64,000 bases of DNA from Pontivivens sp032464575 (lineage in GTDB: Bacteria > Pseudomonadota > Alphaproteobacteria > Rhodobacterales > Rhodobacteraceae): NCBI GenBank assembly GCA_032464575.1, contig JAWDKM010000004.1, positions 310,001-374,000 of the forward strand, given 5' to 3'. The position numbers were made by a program, and so were the translations under genes. Every line of letters begins with the position of its first letter. The stretch's first letter is position 1. The notes beneath the pieces were generated by a model. That model was given only the letters and a program-made list of their open reading frames with translations, searched no databases and was not told where the DNA came from. Below are positions 33,301-38,675 of the stretch, in pieces.

Positions 33301-33477
33301 GGTGGCGTCCAGCATAGCCTGATAACGGGCGAGCGCCCGACCGAGCGGCGTGTCGGGCACCGCCACCGGCGCATCCTCCGGCACGGCCGCCAGATCCGGC
33401 ATCGGCCCGCGCCGCAACGTCTCCGCCGGGTAGGGGCCGAGATGGAAGGGCCGGTCGGCATAGGAGCGCAGGCGCAT
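30313..33477 (-). CDS. Self-sufficient reductive dehalogenase-like protein fused to ferredoxin reductase
   Basis: The 1054-residue product joins a reductive dehalogenase-like corrinoid and iron-sulfur module (residues about 1-720) to an oxygenase-reductase-type module (about 745-1054). The first part has LLSGLGEVSRIGEVILNPF and GPRLKSGAVTTDMPM, which match the conserved RdhA corrinoid region, and two 4Fe-4S motifs: CEACNKCARECP (near 544) and CGRCMKTCPWN (near 593). The second part has an FMN motif RQYSMSGDP, a nucleotide motif AGGIGVTPTIAM, and a C-terminal plant-type 2Fe-2S cluster in CADGLCGVCKC (near 1000). No Tat signal is present, so it is cytosolic. Catabolic RdhA enzymes of this layout dehalogenate aromatics using NAD(P)H and vitamin B12. 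Substrate here is unknown. It follows a MarR gene by one nt. Confidence 0.85.
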   Translation of the reverse strand: MRLRSYADRPFHLGPYPAETLRRGPMPDLAAVPEDAPVAVPDTPLGRALARYQAMLDATRDGLVKRERAVIPDDLEERARHLKSFAYYCDASLAGTCAIRPEMWRDAPLHNPGVAALAQELRTRQTSTLSAGIDVIMAELKESAAVPPGDCRHHTHALVYLYAWPRDPRDAPGEWMLEGAQGARAALRAGETGSVLSSYIRLLGHDARAHQGTASDVHLGRFAVAAGLARVEGGRLVNPWFGKRFGIGVVTTTLEIAPDQPLADDPGGKGVQWYLGAQAKTALNADPFARRNYADGAHPFETLKRVDEPTTYIDEPRVPRVPKRADMFSRALFGDMGRAPQENAKNGNYVRKSASAFAFRRALGALTLLQDGPAHAKDPQADEAERNADWIKAASYFLGVDAVGISRCPDWAYYSHDAKGDPLPAYHSNAVSMIIDQGHETMEGASGDDWIACAQSMRAYLRFSLLGGVIAEAIREMGHEARVHSVIDGEVLQPPLLLLSGLGEVSRIGEVILNPFLGPRLKSGAVTTDMPMAHDKPIDFGLQRFCEACNKCARECPSGAITAGPKRMFNGYEIWKSDSQKCTTYRIGTAGGAMCGRCMKTCPWNLEGLFAEAPFRWAAMHVPGAAKHLAALDDRLGRGNMNPAKKWWWDLEMESDGPYRPAAQPVNRRDISPDLDLRHEDQTLAVYPAPLAPHPWPFPDPMDREAGIAAYKALISAGEYKRRIARGEDPSHKLRDFGAEAPVLPVVVSKVEHMTGDITKYEFRAADGGDLPEWQAGAHLDVVVAPEFLRQYSMSGDPARRDIYQIGVLREDAGRGGSALMHRIFSERRRVFISRPINHFPLVEDAPRTLLMAGGIGVTPTIAMAHRLHALGRDFELHYSCKTRASAAYLRDLGAAPWADRVRLWFSDETRADLAALTAHTEGAHLYTCGPDRYMSAVLEAAEANGWPEETLHREYFSVPEAPERENHPFTLRLPDGREIAVAAEQTASDALIDAGIKVDVKCADGLCGVCKCTVTAGAVDHRDFVLSKAERETAMILCQSRAAEPGGTLDIAP

Positions 33478-33478
33478 G

Positions 33479-33922
33479 TCAGAGACCTTTCAGCGGGCCG
33501 GGCCGCGCGGCGTTAAGCTCGGTGAGCAGCGCGAGCAGCCGATCACGGGAACAGGGATCGAGATCGCGGGTCATCTCCTCGGCATTGGCACGCGCCTCCG
33601 CGATCGCAAGGTCGAGCACCGCCCGTCCCTCCGGCGTGATCGCCACGTCCCGCGCGCGCCGGTCCCCGTTCGACGGAGTGCGCACCACCCGTCCTTGCCC
33701 TTCCAGCACGTTGAGCGCACGGGAAATGGCCGCGCGGTCCACCCCGATGAAATCGCCGAGGCCCGAGGGCTGCCCGATCCCCTCCTGCCCCACGCCAAGC
33801 AGGACGCACCATTGCAGGCGGGTGAGGTCCAGCGGCTCGAGCCGCGCCTCGAACCCCCGCTCCACGGCGCGGGCAAGGCGGGAGAGCTGGTAGCCCAGCG
33901 AGGAATGCAGGTCGTAGGACAT
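33479..33922 (-). CDS. MarR-family transcriptional regulator
   Basis: This 147-residue winged-helix regulator begins MSYDLHSSLGYQLSRLARAVE and has the recognition region IGVDRAAISRALNVLEGQGRV followed by the wing SNGDRRARDVAITPEGR. MarR proteins usually respond to aromatic or phenolic ligands. Its stop lies one nt before the dehalogenase-like gene start, so it is the first gene of a two-gene operon and probably autoregulates it. A large palindrome sits directly at its start codon; the ATG at 33922 has no ribosome-binding sequence, raising the possibility of a leaderless transcript. An ATG at 33937 would add five residues. Confidence 0.9.
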   Translation of the reverse strand: MSYDLHSSLGYQLSRLARAVERGFEARLEPLDLTRLQWCVLLGVGQEGIGQPSGLGDFIGVDRAAISRALNVLEGQGRVVRTPSNGDRRARDVAITPEGRAVLDLAIAEARANAEEMTRDLDPCSRDRLLALLTELNAARPGPLKGL

Positions 33923-33923
33923 G

Positions 33924-33960
33924 ATTGACAGGATCAATCAAACTGATTGCAGCTGTCAAT
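33924..33960. promoter_or_regulatory. Nested palindrome, probable MarR operator
   Basis: ATTGACAG (33924-33931) is inverted as CTGTCAAT (33953-33960), enclosing the smaller palindrome AATC-N5-GATT. It lies between the MarR start and the end of the thioesterase gene and includes a TTGACA box on the minus strand. Confidence 0.65.
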
Positions 33961-34393
33961 CAGTTTGCAGGCTCTCCACCGCCGCCCGGAACGGATCGGG
34001 CAGCTCCACCGGCCGCCGCGTGGTGCCGTCGACATAGACGTGGGTGAACCCGGCCTCGGCCGACGAGCTCTCCGCCGCACCGTCGAAGAGCCCGACCTCG
34101 TAGCGCACCGAGCTGCGCCCGACCTTTCCCACCCGCAGGCCCGCGGTCACCGGCGTTGGAAACCCCAGGCTCGCATGGAAGATGCAGTCCGACTGCACCA
34201 CGAGGCCCACCACCGGCCCGTGCGGTATGTCCAGCGTGCCCGTCCCAACGATCCAGCCGTTCACGACGCTGTCCACGTACTCGTAGAACACCGCGTTGTT
34301 CATGTGCGCGTAGACATCGTTGTCGCGCCACCGGGTCGCCATCGTCACGAAATGGCGGTAAGCCGCGCGCGTGGCGGGAGCGGGTCGGGTCAT
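33956..34393 (-). CDS. Acyl-CoA thioesterase, hot-dog fold (4HBT)
   Basis: This 145-residue thioesterase has the 4-hydroxybenzoyl-CoA thioesterase-like motif RWRDNDVYAHMNNAVFYEYVD with the catalytic Asp. Segments GPVVGLVVQSDCIFHASL and VGRSSVRYEVGLF follow the family pattern. It likely hydrolyses an acyl-CoA or aryl-CoA in the cytosol. It is upstream of MarR on the same strand; its 3' end overlaps the MarR palindrome. A link to aromatic degradation with the dehalogenase-like protein is plausible but unproven. Confidence 0.87.
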   Translation of the reverse strand: MTRPAPATRAAYRHFVTMATRWRDNDVYAHMNNAVFYEYVDSVVNGWIVGTGTLDIPHGPVVGLVVQSDCIFHASLGFPTPVTAGLRVGKVGRSSVRYEVGLFDGAAESSSAEAGFTHVYVDGTTRRPVELPDPFRAAVESLQTD

Positions 34394-34424
34394 GGCGCGT
34401 CTCCGGATGGCAATGGAGGCCAGC

Positions 34425-35099
34425 ATGGTCAAAGCCGTGATCTTCGACAAGGACGGCACGCTGTTCGACTTCACCGCGACGTGGGGACCGTGGACGGCGG
34501 ACCTGTTGCGCGACCTCGCCGACGATGCGGAGCATGCGGACCGGCTGGCACGGGCCGTGGGCTTCGACCTCGCCACCTGCCGCTTCGACCCCGCGAGCCC
34601 CGTGATCGCAGGGACGCCGGGCGACTCGGCCCGGGCGCTGGAGGCCGCCCTGCCCGGCATGACGCTCGACACCATCGTGCGGATCCTGATCGAGCGCAGC
34701 CGCGACGTGGTGCCCACGCCTGCCGTACCGCTCGCCCCCCTGCTGAGCGAACTGAAGGGCCGGGGCCTCGCGCTCGCCGTCGTGACCAACGACGCCGAAG
34801 GTCCGGCGCTCGAACAGCTCGACGGTCATGCGCACCACTTCGCCTTCATCGCCGGATGCGACAGCGGACATGGGGCGAAACCCGATCCCGACCCGCTGCT
34901 CGCCGCCGCCCGCGCGCTGGGTCACGCGGCGGAGGACTGCATCATGGTCGGCGACAGCCTGCACGACATCCGCGCGGCCCACGCCGCCGGGATGCGCGCC
35001 CTCGGCGTGCTCACCGGTCCCGCGACCGAGCTGCCGGGGGCCGAGGCAGTGCTGCCCGATATCGGCCACCTGCCCCGCTGGCTCGACACGACGAAATAG
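34425..35099 (+). CDS. HAD-family phosphatase (Gph-like)
   Basis: The 224-residue hydrolase has HAD motif I VIFDKDGTLFDF (Asp8 nucleophile, Asp10), motif II VVTNDAEG, a Lys in GHGAKPDPDPLLAAA, and motif IV IMVGDSLHDIRAAHAAG. The small helical cap fits phosphoglycolate-phosphatase-like enzymes. The ATG at 34425 is preferred because it begins the conserved MVKAVIFDKDG. It is divergent from the thioesterase (31 bp) and lies upstream of the MttB-family gene on the same strand with an 87-bp gap. Confidence 0.88.
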   Translation: MVKAVIFDKDGTLFDFTATWGPWTADLLRDLADDAEHADRLARAVGFDLATCRFDPASPVIAGTPGDSARALEAALPGMTLDTIVRILIERSRDVVPTPAVPLAPLLSELKGRGLALAVVTNDAEGPALEQLDGHAHHFAFIAGCDSGHGAKPDPDPLLAAARALGHAAEDCIMVGDSLHDIRAAHAAGMRALGVLTGPATELPGAEAVLPDIGHLPRWLDTTK

Positions 35100-35186
35100 G
35101 CCCCGAAAACGACACCGATCCGTCGCGCCCGTCACAGAATGCCCCCACCGACCGGCCTTTCCTGTCTCCATGCGGAGGAGACCGAC

Positions 35187-36737
35187 ATGACGATACAGAC
35201 CCGCCGGCGGGGCGGCGGACGCGCGGGAAACACCCGGCGCAGCACGGCCAGGGCCATCGACCAGATGCCCTGGGGCCCACCGGTCAACATCGACCGCCCC
35301 ACCGAACCCCTCCCGGAGGAGGGCGTGGCCGCAATCCACGGCACCGCCATGCGCATCCTGGAGGAGATCGGGATCGAGTTCCTCAACGGCGAGGCGCGCG
35401 ACTACCTGCGCGAGGCGGGCTGCACCGTCGAGGGCGAGAACGTGCGCATGGACCGCGACTGGGTCATGGCGATGGTGGGCCGGGCGCCCGACACCGTCAC
35501 GATCACGCCGCGCAACCCGGACCGCGCGATCACGCTCGGAGGCCGGAACATGGCCTTCGTCAACGTCTCCTCCCCGCCCAACGTGATGGATCTCGACCGC
35601 GGGCGGCGCGTGGGAGACTTCGAGAGCTTCCGCGACCTCCTGAAATTCACCCAGTATTTCAACTGCATCCACGTGGCGGGCGGCTATCCGGTGGAGCCCG
35701 TGGACATCCATGCGGGCATCCGCCACCTCGACTGCCTCTACGAGAAGCTGACACTGACCGACAAGGTCTGCCACGCCTACTCGCTCGGCCCCGAACGGGT
35801 GGAGGACGTGCTGGAGATGACGCGGATCGCCGCCGGGCTCACCCACGAGGAGTTCGACGCGGCCCCGCGGCTCTACACCAACATCAACTCCTCGAGCCCG
35901 CTGAAGCACGACTGGCCGATGCTCGACGGCGCCATGCGTTTCGTGAAGCGCGGGCAACCGGTGATCGTGACGCCCTTCACGCTCGCAGGCGCCATGGCGC
36001 CGGTGACCATGGCCGGCGCCGTCGCGCAGTCGGTGGCGGAGGCACTGGCGGCGATCGCCCTCTTCCAGCACATCCGCCCGGGCGTGGGGTGCGTCATGGG
36101 CTCCTTCACCTCGAACGTGGACATGAAATCCGGCGCGCCCGCCTTCGGCACGCCGGAATACGTGCGCGCGACGCAGATGACCGGGCAGATGGCGCGCTTC
36201 TACGGGCTTCCCTTGCGCGCCTCGAACGCCTGCGCCTCGAACGCGCCGGACGGACAGGCGATGTGGGAAAGCTCCAACTCGCTCTGGGCCGCGGTCAATT
36301 CCGGCGTGAATCTCGTCTATCACGCGGCTGGCTGGCTGGAGGGCGGGCTCATCGCCTCCTACGAGAAGTTCGTGATGGATTGCGAACTGCTCCAGCAGAT
36401 CCAGCGCTACATGGACCCCGCGATCACCGCGACCGATCCGGGCAGCCTCGCCTTCGACGCGATCCGCGAGGTCGGGCCCACGGGCCACTTCTTCGGCACG
36501 CAGCACACGCAGGACCGCTACCAGACCGCGTTCTACGCCCCCTTTCTCAGCGACTGGCGCAACTACGAAGCGTGGCAGGAGGCCGGCAGCACCTGGACCG
36601 CGGACCGGGCGAACGCGACGTGGAAGGCGATCCTCGCCGAGTTCGAGCCGCCCGCGATGGATGCGGGTATCCGCGACGAACTCAAGGACTTCGTTGCCCG
36701 GCGCAAGGCGGAGGGCGGCGCGCCCACCGACTTCTGA
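35187..36737 (+). CDS. Non-pyrrolysine MttB-family methyltransferase
   Basis: This 516-residue TIM-barrel protein belongs to the MttB superfamily of corrinoid-dependent amine methyltransferases. Conserved stretches include FVNVSSPPNVMDLDRGRRVG, VTPFTLAGAMAPVTMAGAVAQ and GCVMGSFTSNVDMKSGAPAFG. The gene has no in-frame amber codon, so it is of the non-pyrrolysine type, whose studied members demethylate quaternary amines such as glycine betaine (MtgB). A corrinoid partner (MttC-type) is not encoded within the window. AGGAG lies eight nt before the ATG. The downstream FAD/GcvT dehydrogenase (38676) may act on the resulting secondary amine. Exact substrate unknown. Confidence 0.88.
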   Translation: MTIQTRRRGGGRAGNTRRSTARAIDQMPWGPPVNIDRPTEPLPEEGVAAIHGTAMRILEEIGIEFLNGEARDYLREAGCTVEGENVRMDRDWVMAMVGRAPDTVTITPRNPDRAITLGGRNMAFVNVSSPPNVMDLDRGRRVGDFESFRDLLKFTQYFNCIHVAGGYPVEPVDIHAGIRHLDCLYEKLTLTDKVCHAYSLGPERVEDVLEMTRIAAGLTHEEFDAAPRLYTNINSSSPLKHDWPMLDGAMRFVKRGQPVIVTPFTLAGAMAPVTMAGAVAQSVAEALAAIALFQHIRPGVGCVMGSFTSNVDMKSGAPAFGTPEYVRATQMTGQMARFYGLPLRASNACASNAPDGQAMWESSNSLWAAVNSGVNLVYHAAGWLEGGLIASYEKFVMDCELLQQIQRYMDPAITATDPGSLAFDAIREVGPTGHFFGTQHTQDRYQTAFYAPFLSDWRNYEAWQEAGSTWTADRANATWKAILAEFEPPAMDAGIRDELKDFVARRKAEGGAPTDF

Positions 36738-36744
36738 AGGCACC

Positions 36745-36776
36745 GCCTCCGGCGGGCGTATTGGGCGAGAGTGATG
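36745..36776 (+). repeat. GCCTCCGGCGGG 3'-end repeat element, copy 3
   Basis: GCCTCCGGCGGGCGTATTGG then GCGAGAGTGATG, eight nt after the MttB-family stop. Part of it forms the left arm of the palindrome at 36756-36818. Confidence 0.7.
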
Positions 36777-36818
36777 AGGGGGGCAACCGCCCCGGCCCAT
36801 CACTCTCTTCAAATACGC
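36756..36818. terminator. Large bidirectional hairpin between convergent genes
   Basis: GCGTATT, GAGAGTGAT and GGGGC on the left pair in order with GCCCC, ATCACTCTC and AATACGC on the right, with small internal loops. It lies between the MttB-family and SCO1 stops and probably terminates both. Confidence 0.7.
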
Positions 36819-36828
36819 AAATCGGCGC

Positions 36829-37458
36829 TCAGAGGTAGGACGCCACGATCTCCGCCATGCGCTCCGGCCCCAGGATGGGCGGGAGCAGCGTGAGGAACTC
36901 GCCCTCCGGATCAAGGACGTAGATGAACGAGCCGTGGGAGAAAATGGTGCCGTATTGCGGATCCTCGAAGACCGGCTTCGCCTCGATCTGGTAGGCGTCG
37001 CGCAGGGCGGCGAGATCGGCCTCGGCACCGGTGAGGCCGACCATGCGGGGGTGCCGCTCGGGCACCGCCTCGGCCAGGGCCGCGACCGTGTCCCGCGCCG
37101 GATCGACCGTCACCAGGATCGGGGTCACCGTGTGGCCGTCGACCGCCAGCATATCCGTCACCTCCGCCATGCGCGGCAGCGCCGTGTCGCAGATCGCCAC
37201 GCAATTGGCGTAACCGAAGAACAGGAGCTGGTGGTGGCCGTCGGGATCGGTTTGCGTCCGCTCCGTGCCGGTCTGGTCCGTCAGCGCGAACGGCCCGCCG
37301 ATATTGCCCGGCAGCGGCAGGGCCGTGTCGGGCAGCGGCGGCGCGTCGCGCCGTGTCTCGGCGAGGTGGCGCGCGGCCTCCCCCGCCGTCTTGTGCTCGA
37401 CCCCGTCATGGGCCGCGGCGGTGCTCGCGACGAGCGCGGCCAACAGGACGTACCGCAT
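36829..37458 (-). CDS. SCO1/SenC copper-binding protein
   Basis: SCO1/SenC proteins deliver copper to cytochrome oxidase or act as thiol-disulfide carriers in the periplasm. The 209-residue product has a signal peptide (residues 1-16), a thioredoxin fold with copper ligands Cys86 and Cys90 in GYANCVAICD, and the third ligand His in FSHGSFIYVLD (near 176). Length and motif spacing are normal. The start overlaps the stop of the upstream gene by one base, so it is the last gene of a coupled three-gene operon. Confidence 0.92.
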   Translation of the reverse strand: MRYVLLAALVASTAAAHDGVEHKTAGEAARHLAETRRDAPPLPDTALPLPGNIGGPFALTDQTGTERTQTDPDGHHQLLFFGYANCVAICDTALPRMAEVTDMLAVDGHTVTPILVTVDPARDTVAALAEAVPERHPRMVGLTGAEADLAALRDAYQIEAKPVFEDPQYGTIFSHGSFIYVLDPEGEFLTLLPPILGPERMAEIVASYL

Positions 37459-38027
37459 CAGAACCAGTCCTCGATGAAGGCCGCGTCCGCCTCCTGGCCG
37501 AGGCCGAGATAGCCGTCACGCTCGATCAGAGCGTTGATGCGGGGGTCGCGGCGGAACCACGGGCCGTCTCCCGCGGCCTCGGGGAACTGCTCGTCCCAGA
37601 CCGTGGTGAAGCGGTTCGCGCGGGCCCATTCGCCGTCGGGCAGTTCGCGGATGCGCTGGACCTGGTAGAACTTGGTGGGGATGCCGGTCCAGTCCTCCTC
37701 GTTGATCATGAGCCCGTCGACCTCGACGTCCATGCCGCAGTAGGGCAGCAGGTCCTCGACCGCGCCGGAGAACACCGGCTGGCCGTTCTTGAGCACCATG
37801 ACGAGCTGATCGTCGGCCGCGCGCACGAGGCCGAGCTGGCGCGCGCCCCCGCCGCAATCGTCGGGGCAGTCGCCGGTCAGCTCGCACGCCACATCCACGA
37901 CGCGCGCTTGGAAGAACGCCTTCTCCTCCCCGATCAGGCCCCAGGAATTGGCCTCGGACCCTTCGGAGAAGTCCTGCGCCCCCGCGGCGGTCGCGGTCAG
38001 CAGGAGGGTGGTCAGAACGCGCTTCAT
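37458..38027 (-). CDS. Hypothetical secreted cysteine-rich protein
   Basis: The 189-residue product has a signal peptide (residues 1-18, ending TAAGAQ). A cysteine cluster, VACELTGDCPDDCGGGARQLG, is followed by LVLKNGQPVFSGAVEDL-like strands and PYCGMDVEVDGLM with a fourth Cys. The remainder is acidic. No family was recognised. It overlaps the preceding gene by four nt (ATGA) and SCO1 by one base, so all three are translated together, pointing to a shared role in periplasmic copper or thiol chemistry. This role is inferred only from context. Confidence 0.7.
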   Translation of the reverse strand: MKRVLTTLLLTATAAGAQDFSEGSEANSWGLIGEEKAFFQARVVDVACELTGDCPDDCGGGARQLGLVRAADDQLVMVLKNGQPVFSGAVEDLLPYCGMDVEVDGLMINEEDWTGIPTKFYQVQRIRELPDGEWARANRFTTVWDEQFPEAAGDGPWFRRDPRINALIERDGYLGLGQEADAAFIEDWF

Positions 38028-38479
38028 TCGGCCGGCTCCGGAATGACGAAGCCCGGGATCACGCCCCATTCGTCGTGGTTCTCGTTGGTGATGCCGGAAT
38101 TGTCGACGACGGTCTCGACCACAAGGTAGTCGATCCCGTCGCGGCGATAGTGCAGCCCGTCCGCGACCAGCCGGTCCGATTGCAGCTCCAGCAGCGTGTC
38201 CATGTCGGCGAGCACGCCCTCCCCTTCGAGTTTGAGGATCATGTAGACCTCGCCCTCGTCGGTCAGCAGCCCGACCGGGATGCCGCCAGCCGCGCACCAC
38301 AGCGCGCAGGTGTGGTGCGCGGAGCCCTGCACCGCCTCGGGCGCGCCCATGACGCCGGAGAAATAGCACCATGTGTCGATGAACTCCCCTTCGACCTGGA
38401 TGCGGTCCGGGGTGGTCTCGGCCCTGAGGGGGGCGCAGAATGCTGCAAGCAGCAGTATTGCGGAACGAGCTGATTTCAT
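38024..38479 (-). CDS. Hypothetical secreted protein with conserved Cys/His
   Basis: The 151-residue product has a signal peptide (residues 1-20, ending APLRA). Conserved-looking motifs are FIDTWCYFSGVMG and AHHTCALWCAAGGIPVGLL, giving three cysteines and two histidines that could bind copper or haem. The C-terminal half is acidic. No family name can be given with confidence. It is the first gene of the operon leading to SCO1. Confidence 0.7.
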   Translation of the reverse strand: MKSARSAILLLAAFCAPLRAETTPDRIQVEGEFIDTWCYFSGVMGAPEAVQGSAHHTCALWCAAGGIPVGLLTDEGEVYMILKLEGEGVLADMDTLLELQSDRLVADGLHYRRDGIDYLVVETVVDNSGITNENHDEWGVIPGFVIPEPAE

Positions 38480-38519
38480 TACGGCACTCCTGTTGTCAGT
38501 TCGACTTTACACGCAAAAT

Positions 38520-38545
38520 GCGAAAATTTGTCTTCACGTTTTCGC
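38520..38545. promoter_or_regulatory. Palindrome in the divergent SCO1-operon / dehydrogenase region
   Basis: GCGAAAA and TTTTCGC are separated by 12 nt in an AT-richer patch of the 196-bp gap between divergent starts at 38479 and 38676. Symmetry and position suit a repressor site. Confidence 0.45.
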
Positions 38546-38675
38546 TTCGGTTGAATCACGACCCCGTCGTCCCCTCGTCCGCAAGGATGACGCAAACGGA
38601 CCTCGTTTTGTCTCGTTCGGTCTTGGCAGGGCGGCCGGGCTCGCCTGTCATGGGCCCGAGCAAGGAGACGAGCCC

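Noticed and set aside
35187..36737. Pyrrolysine-type MttB
   Set aside because: No in-frame amber codon interrupts the gene, so it belongs to the non-pyrrolysine group.
33947..37028. Long open frames on both strands across the HAD and MttB-family genes
   Set aside because: Both are shadows: the true genes carry full family motifs, while these are rich in Arg, His and Gly without motifs.
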